A stretch of DNA of 64,000 nt, from the NCBI GenBank assembly GCA_034770075.1, contig CM068380.1:24420638-24484637 (forward strand), in the 5' to 3' direction. This document shows, in pieces, positions 1 through 12,647 of this stretch (positions are counted from its first letter, which is position 1; every line of letters starts with the position of its first letter). Under the pieces are notes generated by a model, which did not search any database, had not been told where the DNA came from, and saw only the letters and a program-made list of their open reading frames with translations. The position numbers and the translations under genes are program-made. Source of the DNA: Aralia elata. Its lineage: Eukaryota > Streptophyta > Magnoliopsida > Apiales > Araliaceae.

Positions 1-272
1 TAAATTTTACTTATTACTATTTCCGTTCCAAAATTAGAGATACAATTTGACTTTTGAAGTCAAATGACGACATATTAAATTTTAAATTGATATGAATTAA
101 TTTAATTTTAATTGATATAATTATTATAATTATATAATATATAACAAAAATTATTAATCAAAAAATTAATTTCATTCTAAATTTCATGAGTCATATCAAT
201 TTTAAAATTTAATATTTCATCGTTTAACCTTAAAAATTAAATTGTATCTCTAAATTTAAAACGAAAATAATA

Positions 273-563
273 CGTCCTCCGTCCCAGGATAAGAGTCCTG
301 GTTGACTTTTTGCGTATATTAAGAAAAAAGATAAAATGACAAAATTGTCCATATTTAAATTCTCATTTAATTGCATAGTTTTTTGTACATGATGATGTTT
401 TATAAATATGCATAGACAATAGAAATATGACAATTACTACTAAGGATATTATAAGTAAATTATTATAAAAACTAAATTACTTAAGTTAATTAGATATTTA
501 ACTTGGAATTATTTAAAATAATAATAAAGATTTTTATTCAAGGATCGAGAGTGATCGGGAGAG
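273..563. mobile_element. Stowaway-like MITE, copy 1 only
   Basis: A 291-bp AT-rich insertion flanked by TA on both sides. The left end reads cgtcctccgtcccagg; the right end, read in reverse, starts ctctcccgatc. Copy 2 has an uninterrupted site near 37110 (aaaatgataatcttt). TA target duplication and a CTCC-type end fit Tc1/mariner (Stowaway) MITEs. The sequence 1-270 is a second AT-rich hairpin of similar type, present in both copies. Confidence 0.6.
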
Positions 564-599
564 TAATATTTAATTAGGCCCCTGCCTCGGGGATACGTG

Positions 600-1010
600 T
601 TGTTAAAAAAATAAAAAAATGGCGCCACTTATTTCATTCCCGCCCGAAATCCCTAATCTGCAGCACTAGCGCCATAAGACTCATCCTCGCATTCTTTTAA
701 AGTCCGGTCATCGGGTTATCCTCGCCGTCCGATGACCGGAAAACACGATTATAACCGTGGCCGGATCTTAGCTTGTAAAACCTCCGACGGAGTTTGATTC
801 CCCTTGTTAATTTGGTCATTAAGAAAAAATTTACCTTATCAGAGGGAATTGAACGAACCAGCAGTTCGTGAAGAAGAAGGCTAGACCAGTTGAAAAACGG
901 GTCAAAAGCGGTCGGGCAGGACTATACTCGTCCCGATCCTCTGCTTGAAATGGGTCTGACCACGGAGGGATGCAAGACCAGGGAAAAGAAGGTCACCCTA
1001 CCCTGTAAGT
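600..1010. other. GC-richer conserved block, possible alternative leader
   Basis: About 400 bp of clearly higher GC than its surroundings, containing repeated CCGTCCGATGACCGG-like stretches, and conserved at 37185-37600 in copy 2. A GTAAGT donor-like site lies at the end in copy 1 (ccctgtaagt). No convincing open frame. It could be an alternative first exon or promoter, or an old repeat; the sequence does not decide. Confidence 0.3.
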
Positions 1011-1079
1011 TAGTAAATTTACAAAAAGGTGCCTCAACTGAACCCGTTTATTTATATCTGTTTTTTTTTTTTGGTTGAA

Positions 1080-2998
1080 AGTATTTACATTTATTTTTTC
1101 ATTTCCTTTGTTAAATTTGTAACCATTTCTTATCCTAATTGCACAAACTTTATTATTTATTTATTTTATTAATTTTTTACTCTTATTAAATTCCTTGTTT
1201 GTTGTGATAGTTTGGAATTGTGCGCCAAATTTTAACTAAATTTCAAATGTGCTTTCCATTTTAAGTAATCTTATTAAATTCCTTGTTTGTTGTGGTAGAA
1301 TTGCAAATGTGCTTTCAATTCCAATTTCTAAGCTTGGAATTGAGCTGTCAAACATACAGAGAATCAAAATTAATTAGAATTTGGTGGTCAATTCCAATTC
1401 TAAGGCTTGGATTTGAGTTGCCAAATATATCTTTAGTTTGAGTTTGAGTAGCTACTTGAATAAACAATCTTACTCTAGTATGACTCGGGCTCAAGTCCAT
1501 CTAGTTGGACATTCCTACTGATACTCAGTGTTCTTCTAAATATTTTACCAACATAATGTGTTTAATCAATGTGGAGGGTGGTGGACTTGATCCTAATGCT
1601 TTGTTGGATTGTCTTAGATTGCATGGATGATTACTTTTAACTGCGGCAAAATGTTATACCCAAAACATATACAAGTGACTTCTCAAGCTGGAGGATCTTA
1701 ATGGTCTAGATTAATTTTGTATGAGAGGATTATTGTAGCTTAACAAATTAGTAATGTGGTGATTCGAGTAGCAATCCACTGAAGCACACCAATATTTCAC
1801 TTAAGCACTGATCACCATCAAATTCCTATAAACAACTTAAAAGTTAGTTAATCTCATCAACTTTAAAGTTCTTGTTCCTTCTATCGCTTCTTCTCCTTCC
1901 TTTCTAATTCTCCTCATATCCTCCTCTCTCTTCTTGTTATCTCTTTCTCTCTTAATCTCTTTTTTGATTCTTGTTCGTAATCTTACCCTTTATTTTTCAT
2001 GCATTGGTTAATCTAGAGTCTAAAATGAAATGAAGGTCGAGGGCTCAAGACTAATAGGGAAAAGGAGATCATTAATGAATGAGTGGAAGGTTCAAGTAGT
2101 CTCGGGAAAAAAAGAACATTAATGGGTAAGTGGAAGGTTGTTTGAAAAACTTGAAGGGATGATGGATTGGAATTTTGTAGAAGATTCAAGAAGGAAGAAG
2201 GTGGTAGAAGGTTAAAGAAGGTTCTACCAAACGCAAGCAAGCTCAAAAGACAAATACCGACACAATACATAATTTCCTAACTATATCCCTCGAAATGAAA
2301 ACACTTCTATTAAATATTATCCTGAAGTTCAATTAAACATTTACACGCCCATGGATTTAAGCTTTTATGGCTGAAACTCGTAAATCCTTGTGTTCAAACT
2401 CTCCTTATCATTAATTCATTATTCATTTCTATCTTTTATATTATCTGTATGTTTCTATTTATGTTACTACGTCAAATGGTAGGATTCAGTTTTTTCTGTG
2501 AGGACTTCTACTTGATATGTCTACTATTTTTGAAGCTAATATAAAGTGCATTTTCCTAACTACTCAGAGATGTGTAACGAAATTCGTGCCAGTGAATGCT
2601 TGCTTTCTTATTTTAGTGTCTATAAGATGTATATTGGGTCATACTAGTGTCCTAGCTAATCTATATGTTTTTCCATCAATGCAATATTATGCATTTATGC
2701 TATCTTGCATATATGGCGAGGTATATATTTCTGACATCAGTGCATTTGTTTTAGATTGTTAGGTTGTTGTAAGTTACCATTTGCCCAAAGACCTAAGTTG
2801 TTTGATAATAAGTCCAACAATGAATATCATGTTTTAACACTGCCCTTCATGTGAACCTAATGCTCAAACCAAAAAGATTGCAATTGGGCTAACACCATAG
2901 CAATGAGTACAAATTAAAGTGGGGAGACTGGATTCTATAATATTGTCAAATATAACTTCTGATGATTGGGTTCAGTAATGAATGCATTCTTCAACAAT

Positions 2999-3050
<52 letters not shown>

Positions 3051-3194
3051 TAATTTCGATTCTATTCATCAGATAATTTGAATGTGATGTTTTCTACTTT
3101 TCTTCACATATATAAAGACAATTATTTATTATACCTAAGCTTATATGGAACTACATGTTGGTTTTCTAACAAATTTCTGTGTATGTTATTACAG
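1080..3194. other. Intron 2 sequence of the truncated copy, no gene seen
   Basis: Matches 37660-39857 of copy 2. It holds a pyrimidine-rich run (about 1870-1965) and a compound microsatellite (TG)n(TA)n at 3004-3051. No protein similarity recognised. Confidence 0.7.
3004..3051. repeat. Compound (TG)n(TA)n microsatellite
   Basis: About 16 TG units followed by 8 TA units. The same locus in copy 2 (39691-39721) has about three TG and thirteen TA units, so the two copies have diverged in repeat composition. Confidence 0.95.
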
Positions 3195-3736
3195 ACAGCT
3201 GTTTCATGCATCTGATGGCGGAACTTTTGCTCTGGATTGGCTAATGAGTTCTGATGGTAATGCAAAACTTTTAACACTAATTTAATGATTGGTAAAGATA
3301 AATATTGAGATAACACAGACACACATATGCACCTATGGCGATGCATTTTGTAACGTTACACGTGCAATCTAACTGGATATACCGAGTGATATGCATCACT
3401 TCAAGTAGCTGAACTATGTGTTTCCTTGTCATGCCATAATTTTCGATTATTAGCTGCAGTATGGATATGTACTTTCAGAAGATATGGCGTGTATAACATT
3501 CTCATCACTATGGTATCTGTTGTTTTCATTAAGAAATTGTCTTATTTTCATGTAAATGAGCTTTTACTTTCGTACTAAGTTGGTTGTGTAAAATATATCC
3601 TGCTGTCTACCTCTGTTTGTGAAGTTTGTGTAGCTTTCATCTTGATATATCTTGGTACTATATATAAATCAATAAAATAATAGTCTATTATGAGCAGGAA
3701 TTCTAAACTGTTTCGTTTTTTAACCTCAACGTCTAT

Positions 3737-4518
3737 CATGGTTCAAAGTCGCGGTAGCGGCCTATGTTTTGGCATGTCGCACCGTTAGCTAGTTAGAAGC
3801 TTCAAAAACAGTAAAAAAGTTATGAAAAATTCTAAATAATAAAAGCAATAAGAGGAATCAATTAAGTTAAAAAAAATACTATCTAGTGCACACAACATTG
3901 TCCAAATTATAAAACAGACGTCTCGTAAATATGTTTAATCAATTTTATGTTTGAATAAAGTTGATATTGATGTTGTCTTAGCTCAAATGCTGGAGCACAC
4001 ATGATTTGCATAATTTAAGTACAATTTAACTTAACTAAGTACATTTTTAGTGCATTTTTTTTAAAAAATTGTACTTAACTAGGAACTATACAGGTACAAT
4101 TTAATAATGATTAAAGTATAATTTAGCTTAATTAATTATATGTTAAGTACATTTTTGTTTATTTTTTTAAGGTATACTTAACTAGGTACTACATAGGTAT
4201 AATTTATAGAAAAGTTCATTCTCTTTTGTCGTCTCCTTTTATAACTTTTAGCATATTTGTTTTTTTTGTGGCGTTTCTCCCCTTTATGCTGCGATTTCTC
4301 ATTTATTTGGTCCGAAACCGCGACGTTATGCAGAGATTTCTCCTTTATTTGGTCTGAAACTGCTACATTATGCCGAGTTGCCGAAATTTTTCCAAAAATT
4401 ACCTTTTACATGAATACTTCCTAATTTTGCAATTTGTGTCAAGGTTGCGGATCGGCACTCACCAATACCTAACCGATACATTGATATTTCGGCGTAACAA
4501 CCGATATTTTGAACCATG
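3737..4518. mobile_element. Non-autonomous hAT element (copy 1)
   Basis: Ends CATGGTTCAAA / TTTGAACCATG form a perfect 11-bp terminal inverted repeat. It is flanked by 8-bp duplications acgtctat (left) and acatctat (right), one mismatch. 782 bp, no transposase frame. Repeated subterminal motifs (ttatgc-cgag, atttctcctttattt). Present at the same place in copy 2, so the insertion is older than the duplication. Confidence 0.78.
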
Positions 4519-5099
4519 ACATCTATGCTTATATTTAGCTGGATGATGATTACTTACTACTGTAATATCAAGTATAAAGATTTCTATTCTCGGCATTACG
4601 AGTCGTATGTGTTCTTAATGCCTTTAATTACATGATAGGTTTTTTCTTGCTTTACTAAGACTGCATGGCAAATAAGTGAGTACAACTTCTGAAAAATATA
4701 TAAGTCTATCTTAATTTGTCCTGATTTTTTTAATGCTTTCTTTAATTCTCATGGAGTAAATAAGAATTTTACTATACCAAAAACACTAAACAAGATTACA
4801 CTTTACGAGGGGTGAACCTCAGGAATCACATATGATGAGATTTCTTTTAATAGCAATTTATTCAAAGCTATAGGCAACACATATAGTTATAATTTGGAAC
4901 AGAGGGAGTACTTTATTTTAGTCTTTAATGTATATACTTTTCTGATGTTTAATGTATTCGAAGTACAGTATTATATATATATATATATATATAATATTAT
5001 ACATGCAGAAAATACACATTGTAAATGACTCATTGCCTTATGGGCACCTACGTGTTAAACTTCCGACCACCTTCTCGCCTTAACGACAACTATGGTTAC

Positions 5100-6356
5100 T
5101 GTAAGAAGAGAGAGTCTAAGAGTGTTCATGTAATAGAACAAATAAGTATAAGGAATAGGAATAATTCCATTATCTAATATTACTCTCTAATTCATTGTTG
5201 TATTTACATAGCATTACATTGGTTTATATAGGAAATAGGATAGCACACAATATAGGAAAACATGGAGAGGATAACATGGGGAGGAAAACATGGAAACATG
5301 TTTTCCCACCTAACATATTCTAACACTCCCCCTCAAATGCAACTTTACATAGAAGGGACAAACTAAAGTGCATTTGACAAAAATATGAAGAAAAAATTGC
5401 AACAACATAAAGGAGCCATCATGACTAGCAAGCAGCTGAAGAACATGAGGAAAGCGCCATGAAAAGTGAGCTGGAATCATCAAGAAGCAGCCAACGCTGA
5501 GAACCAATGTTGCCCCCATGTGAGACCCAAGTTGCACAAGCCAACAAAGAACAAACCGAAGCGAAGCAAAAAACCATACGGCTGCAAATGAGTATGACGT
5601 AGCATGAACTACCCCTCATGCAACCTAGACCATATCATATCTCATATCTCATATATCTCCCCCTCAAATGCAGCTTTATATAAAAAGGACAAAACAAAGT
5701 GCATTTGACAAAAAAGGAGGACAAAAAAAGAAAGGAAAAAAAAATTATAAAAGATGCAAACAACATAGTTGCAGATTCTAACCAATTCAGACCCGAGACC
5801 ATGTTGGAAGAGACATCAACAATGGATTCCATGTTGGAAGAGACATCAACAATGGGTAACATATGGGAAGAAAGCATAGCAAATATGGTGCATCAAAGAA
5901 GAAAGCTGGAAAACAGCCAAGGACCAGCAAGAAAACCAACATGAGGAGATACTGGACACTCGAGAAGCGATTGAAAATCAATGGATCACTGCCGGAAAAA
6001 GTCGCCGGAAAAAGGTCGCCGGAAAAGTCGACAACTGCAGATGAAAGGAGGAGAGAGAAAAGGCACGTTGGGAAAACTTGCCGGAAAAAATCGCCGGAAA
6101 AGTCGCCGGAAAGATCAAGCTCTGATACCATGTAAGAAGAGAGAGTCTAAGAGTATTCATGTAATAGAACAAATAAGTATAAGGAATAGGAATAATTCCA
6201 TTATCTAATATTATTCTCTAATTCATTGTTGTATTTACATAGCATTACATTGGTTTATATAGGAAATAGGATAGCACACAATATAGGAAAACATGGAGAG
6301 GATAACATGGGGAGGAAAACATGGAAACATGTTTTCCCACCTAACATATTCTAACA
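5100..6356 (-). mobile_element. TRIM-like short LTR retroelement, copy 1 only
   Basis: 1257 bp with two 226-bp LTRs (5100-5325 and 6131-6356) that begin TG and end CA and differ at about two positions. 5-bp target duplication gttac on both sides; copy 2 has the empty site gttgc near 41772. The primer-binding site TGGTATCAGAGC (complementary to initiator tRNA-Met) sits next to the right LTR on the minus strand, and a G-rich polypurine tract next to the left one, so the element is on the minus strand. The 805-bp interior has no gag or pol. It must have been mobilised in trans. Confidence 0.88.
5988..6116. repeat. GCCGGAAAA tandem motifs inside the TRIM
   Basis: At least six copies of (t)cgccggaaaa(a) in two clusters near the primer-binding site. 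Part of the element's untranslated leader. A separate doubled stretch, tgttggaagagacatcaac, lies at about 5802-5848. Confidence 0.75.
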
Positions 6357-7858
6357 GTTACTATGTAAAGACCTTGAGATATAATGGATTGATGCATTGA
6401 CAATTAGATTCTCCACCTAAGATGTTTCTTTTGCCAGAATTGTAGAGCATTTCTTTTAGGATATAGTGCTTGATATTATATCATCAGTTTCAGTTAACTT
6501 TCCAATAATGATTTGTTATGGTGTAATTCTGTATTCTGGATATCAATGATAAGTCAATGAACAAAGACGATTTTGTCCTGTATTTTTTTGATTTACATGC
6601 TGGCTTGGCTGGATGGCCTTCTGGGTATGTGGTGTATTGATCTTTCCAATGTATGGTTTTTTTCCAGCATTCTAAAACTGATTTTCTGTGAACCTTTCTA
6701 CATCACCTTATTCATATTTGTTTTCATTCTGCAGTATTAGGCAGTTCTGCAAGCAAGAATAATGTAATTTTGAAGAAAGAGACGACCCCAATTGTCGTAG
6801 TGGTTCCTGGCTTAACAAGCGATTCTACTGCTGTTGTAAGTTGTACAATTTGAATATTTTTAGAATCTGAATAAGCTAGTTACTGAAGAAAGCTAAAAGA
6901 TAAGGATAATAGATATAGCCTACTAAAGAAAGCTAAAGGTTTGATAAAGATAATAGATATAGCCTTTAATGCACATTAACTCGAGCTTCTTTAATGTATT
7001 CAAAATGCAAATTATTCTTTTGTTGAACTGTGTGGATTTGGAAATGAGACCCTTTCAGAGTTATAAGTATGGATAAGATTGAATGATTACTAAACTAGCT
7101 AGGCATATGTTTTATTAAAATTATATTTTAACTTTTAAGTTTCTTTAGTTTGATCAAGGTTAGCATGACTACTTTAATATTGATAATTATCGACTCTGTA
7201 TTTATTTGTTTAATTTTGTATTAATAAATCAATTTCAACATATTAACTTTTCCTTTTTTGTTTTGTTTTTACTTATTCTAGTTTTGTTTATATCAAGCAC
7301 TTAATAAATCAGATCTAGGGGACATCATTGTGAAACTTGAACACTAGCTAATCCAACCATTAGGCTAAGCCCTTGGTCTCCCTCAATGTCTTCCAATCAT
7401 AAAACACTTTCTCCAAGTAATTTCATTATTGCAGGACTTTCAAAGATGTTCAAGCATTAGTATATTTTAACATTTTTACCCACTAGAGCTTATGAAAATA
7501 TCTCGTGCACCTTATCCATGAAATTATGAAATAGCCATCAGTATGAGTAAACATTTAAAAGCCATAAACAATACCTACATTAAGTAATCAATAAAAAAAC
7601 TAGTAGTTATCAAAATTAAAGTATTATCTTCTAAATCATGATATATATTTTTGAAAACATTCAATAGCTTAATGATGCAGGACATGTATTTAGGGTTCAG
7701 TATTGGTGGGGTATTTTGGGGGAAGAATTGGTGAAGAATAGGGGGAAAAAAGCACACAGACATTATACTCAAAATTCGTGTATTAATTCTCTGACATTTA
7801 AAGAGCGAATTGCATCCCTATATATAACAATTATTTAAAACGTTCCTAGAAGAACTTA

Positions 7859-9264
7859 GGTTGTGTTTGGTAAAACTGAATGTTAAGATCTGAACAATTT
7901 AGGCATCTGAATAATGTAGAGTATCTGTCTAGAATTGTATTTGAATGAAGAAATGTTGTTTGATAATTATTTTTTTCAAAATGACTGAATAACAGTATTT
8001 TACCATTTTAACTCTCTAAACAGTTTAAGCAAAACCTGTTTGATAATCAGAAAGGTCTGAATAGTATTTTAAATACATTTATAATATTTTGACCACAATA
8101 TGATGAAACAAAATGTATCAAGTCCAATGAAAACATCAACATAGCATAATAAGAAACACTATTTCAACAAAAGCTTATGGGCAAATTTCTATCTTTGTGT
8201 GTCAAAATTATAAACAATCCTAACTCAATTTGCATACAAAAACAGAGAAAATTCAATCAGATACCAAGCAAAAAATATAACAAAAATAAATTTGTAATTC
8301 AAAACCAAAGCCCAATTCTTCTAAATTGCTGACACTCAAACATTGATCTAGTTCTCCCCAAATTTGCAGAAATCAGATAGAAGACAAATAAACGGAATTT
8401 TGTAACTGGGATCTACTACATATGCAAAGAATGGATCATAGATTTAAAGAATTCTGGAAAACAATTCAAATAAAAACATGGATCAACACATGGCCACCAT
8501 GATCTTAACAATTATACAAAATAAAATATATAAAAAATCCAAATCACCTGAATATGAATTTATATGTATAATCAATCAAAACCCTCTTGGGATTATTCTC
8601 GAGATCATTAAATATAATCGCCCAAATTTTATTTACAATCCAAACAAAAGCCTCAGAATCAACCGATTCTCCTCCTTTGCTTGCCGTTCCTTGTTCTTCC
8701 CTTTTATATTCATCTCCTTTTGTTTCTTATGTAATGGTCTCTGTGCTAGCTTCTACCCAATGTCCGATCTTTCTCTAGAAATCAAGATCAATCTATATTT
8801 CCACAGATCCAGAGTAAGAAATTTGAGATAAAATTAATTAGAGTTTAGGGAAGAAGGGGGTGTTTGATGATGGTGATGGGGGAGTTGAAGATGATGATGG
8901 TAATGGTGATGGGTGATGGTGTTGTGGTGGTGGTTTGGCTATGGTGGGGCGATGGTGGTGTGCAGCGGTGGTGGTGGTGAGAAACAGCGGCGATGGTGGT
9001 AAGGCAGATAGATGGTGGTGATTTTTTGGGTTTGAGTATTGGTAACATCAGTAATTAGGGATACAAAAGGAATTTTGTAATATTGAAGAGGTTATTTTTG
9101 TCCAAGGAATAGTCAATTTCGGTCAGATGATCCTCTGAATAGTTTAGATTTAATTTTCTATCTTAACGATTTAAAGGAATTTTTTTTTTACCAAACAACT
9201 TCATGCCTCTTAACGAATAAGAGGTGGGCTGTTAATATGCATTAAGATGCAATCAAACACCACC
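7859..9264. mobile_element. PIF/Harbinger-like non-autonomous element (copy 1)
   Basis: Ends GGTTGTGTTTGGTAAAAC and, in reverse, GGTGGTGTTTGATTGCAT resemble Tourist/Harbinger termini and are flanked by TTA on both sides. 1406 bp. The interior holds a GATGGTG-rich simple stretch (8868-9020) and an open frame 8478-8831 (117 codons) with no recognised domain. The same element sits at 43282-44710 in copy 2. Confidence 0.55.
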
Positions 9265-10043
9265 TTAATCTAATATGATAACTACTAGAAAATTTAAAAA
9301 TTATAATACTTAAAAAGAAATCAATTTTTAGAAAGTTCTACTAGTTGGACTCTTTGCGATGGGCTTCCAAAGCCTTTTGGATTGGTCCAACCATCTTTCA
9401 GACAGGTTGCTAACTTAACAAGCTATTAGATCATTGGGTTAATAAAATCTTTGCTTCAAGCCTTCCTGCATTTTCCCTATAATTTAAGTGCAGTTGGTAC
9501 CTTTTGTGTTTAGTTTGTGTAGTATTATGCATGTTGTTATATATTCTTATCAACGTTAAAGTTGAGTTTTGCAAAAGCCCCTTCATTAATGCCTTAAAGT
9601 TTTAGAGTAACTAGTAAAGCCCCTTCATTGTTTGTTGTACATTGAAAGTATCTTCGTTAGTCGCTTACATCTATTTACATAGTTTATTCCCATCTTCGAT
9701 AGCTAAATTTTGATGATGAGATCTTGCTTTAAGATCCACGCAAGGAGGTGGACTCCTCCCACACTTTGCATCCATTCTTCATTCCTACTTTTTTCCCCTC
9801 TCTTTAGATCTTTCTTTACACATCATTGACTAGTATTAGAATGGGAGAAAACATAATATGAGTAGTTACCCAACTTCATTCAGACTTTTGTGTTTACTGT
9901 TTCTTGTATATGTTGTTAATATGGTATTTGTTCTTTTGTAAAATGTATTGCAGTATATAAAGCATCTCGCCTACAGTACCGCAAAACAGGGATGGAATGT
10001 TGTGGTATGCAATCACCGTGGAATGGGAGGCGTTCCATTCACT

Positions 10044-11152
10044 GTGAGTGATTTTCAGTTTCTTAGCTATAAAGATACATGCACTTGAGAGAGTGAAGCA
10101 AACAAATTAAAGGTTTGATCAATTAAAGTCCAAAAGTAGTTTTAACTATTTTTGTTGGTCCATATTCCTTCAAACATATGAAAGTATGTTTTTGTGACTA
10201 CAATAATATTTCTTTTTGCTCACCCCTCTCCAATCTCAAAGGCGTAAAATGTCTCTATTGGACTGAAAATTTGAGTTGCACTGCGAGTTTAGATGTATTT
10301 CAGTTATTGAAATTCGTTGCTCAGATTTTGTTTGAGGAATGCCAGCATAGTTAACCCTTGGAATTTAGGCTATCCAAAAAATAACAAATTCTGTGTATGT
10401 TAAGATATGGTTTCTTTTGGACCAGGCCCAACGCTAATCCTTAAGACCTAGCCCAAAAATCATACATGCATAGGACTTGATTAAGGAATTAAGGGGGACT
10501 ATCTCATGTCAAGCCCATTGTCTCAAGAGAGGCCAGGGTTATGACTCACTACTAATTAGCGGGAACATAGATAAGGAAAATGTTAATTCACTCTAAGCTC
10601 TAATCTCACTAATAAAAATATAACTATTAACATTTGCAAATTCAATAAATATTTCTACATAATAATTAACCCACTAATAAATAAATTATAGTATTAGAAA
10701 TTAACCCATATAAAAATAATTAACCCACTAACTAATCTAAAATATTTAATAGAATAAATAATAAAAATCATAAATTGTAAATTTAGTTCAATAAAAATGA
10801 TTAAACAAAATAAATATTCATTTCGTTGGTAGTTTTTTTTAATTAGAAATGTATGTAGTTGGTATATTAAGTTTATTAAAATCGGTTATATGAAATAAAT
10901 ATTCGTTAAGTTGGTAAAAAAATTAAAAAAAAAACATTTAGTCCTACATTTACTCTACATTTGTGTATGCATATTTTGTAGCCTTATAACAAGCGTTAAA
11001 AGATATTGTTCTTAATCATTTCTACAATATCATCTTCGTAATAGTGATTTTATCTAATGACCCAAGTTTAGTGTATGTATATCTCCAATCGCTACACCCT
11101 TTGTGGATAATCAATTATAAACATTGAAGTTTCAATTTTCATTATTTATCAG
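10044..11152. other. Intron-5-type sequence, no gene seen
   Basis: Matches 45488-46880 of copy 2 with AT-rich low-complexity stretches (about 10600-10950). It ends at the hAT insertion. Confidence 0.7.
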
Positions 11153-12282
11153 TAGGGGTGAAAAACGATCCGGGTAGCTCGGTACCCGATTCGGATTCGA
11201 CCCGAAAATATGATCCGAGTCTCGGATTCGGTAGGCATCCGGGCCGAATATGGGCCAAGCTCGTTTTTGGGGTTATAATACTGAACTCGAATCTGAGCAC
11301 AATACCGTTCGCTCGTTTTAGGGGTCGAGCTTGCCTCTTTCATTTGATCCATACTCGATCCTTACTCAATGAACCCTATTCATTTAGGGTTTCGATACTT
11401 ACTCGATCCTTAGTATTTGATAAGGAAGTGGAAAGGTTTAGTCGTTTGATTTTCACCCCCTAATCTCTTCAGACTTCAGTCGTCTACTCGCCTCTTCGAC
11501 TCTTCGTTTACAGAGAAATTAAATGTTTCTAGGCTCGAGTGGGTGAGATTTGAGAATTGATGACTCTGAATCATCCCACAACAGAGGCTAGATACATGAA
11601 AAATTAGTGATTCAAACTCTGAAGCCATGAAGGTCGAACCGTCAAAGTGTAACTGTGTTATGTGTAAGTCAGTTCTTTCATATTTTCTTCTTCTCTTTCA
11701 CTTAAGTAATCTATATGTATGTATAGCTTTATTATTTTAGACACAATTTATGTCTTCTGATGCTATACCAAAAATCCCCAATCAAAAAAATTAAAACCCT
11801 AATTTCTGGCTTTCAAGTTTCAATTCGATCTTATTCAATGGAATACGTTGAAGTTTCTGGTATATACATATATATTAATTGATTTATATATGTATAACTA
11901 TAATATTTTATTGTGCATGCATATGTTATATTGATTCAAAGTTATTTGTTATTCTTATTATTGTGCATTCATATATGCAGCTTCTGGGAGAAATTAACAT
12001 GGCATTGAGAGCAGAGGGTGATAATGGTATATTATCAGACTTGTAAAACTGAAACTGGTAGTACTTTCCAGTTATCTTCTCAGGTCTCCTTTTATTTTCT
12101 TATAATCATCATAATCAAAGTATGTGTGTTTGGTTACAGAGTGAGTTGTTGCATTAGGTGATAGCATTTAGTGTGTAACAAATGTCCTCTGGATAAGATT
12201 GAAATGCCATCAAAAGCTTCACCATATAGCTTTCATCTTTTATGCTTTTGGTATTATATTTGGTTGCTTCTTTGGTGCTCAG

Positions 12283-12421
12283 GTCTGTTTTCTGCCTATG
12301 TCCAGTTGGTGTTACTCCATCATCTGCTAGATTGTTTGATGCTATTTTTAGTGGGTGCATTCCTGTTATTATAAGCGATGTATTAGAGCTCCCTTTTGAA
12401 GGAATACTTGATTATCGCAAG
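12283..12421 (+). pseudogene. GT47 exostosin-like exon fragment 1
   Basis: Preceded by an AG acceptor and followed by gtatgc. Translated, it reads VFCLCPVG-TPSSARLFDAI, then SGCIPVIISD and LPFEGILDYRK. This is the conserved C-terminal block of plant exostosin-type glycosyltransferases (family GT47), where the C-P-x-G, SGCIPV and E residues help form the nucleotide-sugar site. No stop or frameshift. Only part of the catalytic domain is present, so it cannot act alone. Confidence 0.8.
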
Positions 12422-12515
12422 GTATGCATGTTAATGTCGTTCTCTTGATCTCTTCTCCCTATTCTCCTGGCTTGGATTTGGTTACTGAGGCATTCACTTT
12501 TCTCATACAATGCAG

Positions 12516-12626
12516 ATAACTTTATTTGTTTATTCTAGTGATGCTGTGCAGCCAGGTTGGCTTTTAACCTTTCTCAAAAAGTTTAGTGTTGCCCAACTTA
12601 GAGAAATGCGAACGAATTTAGCCAAG
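12516..12626 (+). pseudogene. GT47 exostosin-like exon fragment 2
   Basis: 37 codons after a tgcag acceptor: ITLFVYSSDAVQPGWLLTFL, then a helix ending REMRTNLAK, followed by a GT donor. It continues fragment 1 in phase across a 94-bp intron. Retention of the intron shows capture at the DNA level rather than by reverse transcription. The donor host gene is not in the window. Confidence 0.8.
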
Positions 12627-12647
12627 GTTTTTTATCTGCATAAGTTG

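Larger units (their letters stand above)
3195..10043 (+). pseudogene. Truncated EMB8-like hydrolase copy (exons 3-5)
   Basis: Exons at 3195-3256, 6735-6835 and 9954-10043 match exons 3-5 of the complete gene with three silent changes in 253 nt and intact splice sites. No exon 6 or later is found before the next gene's promoter at 29.9 kb, so Ser, Asp and His of the triad are all missing. Exons 1-2 should lie left of the window if the duplication reached that far. No stop or frameshift is present in what remains. A transcript could only be functional if spliced across about 46 kb into exon 6 at 56134, which the phase would allow. Confidence 0.82.

Noticed and set aside
890..1078. 62-codon frame in the GC-rich block
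   Set aside because: It starts at TTG, is not conserved in length in copy 2 (37457-37699 diverges through indels) and has no motif.
5699..6208. Several overlapping frames in the TRIM
   Set aside because: They overlap one another on both strands, arise from GCCGGAAAA repeats and resemble no gag or pol.
8845..9048. His/Thr/Pro-rich minus-strand frame (also 44277-44483)
   Set aside because: Translation of a GATGGTG-type simple repeat inside a transposable element.
11158..11463. 101-codon frame at the left end of the gene-capturing hAT element
   Set aside because: Frames on both strands come from subterminal GATCCGAGTC motifs; not transposase.
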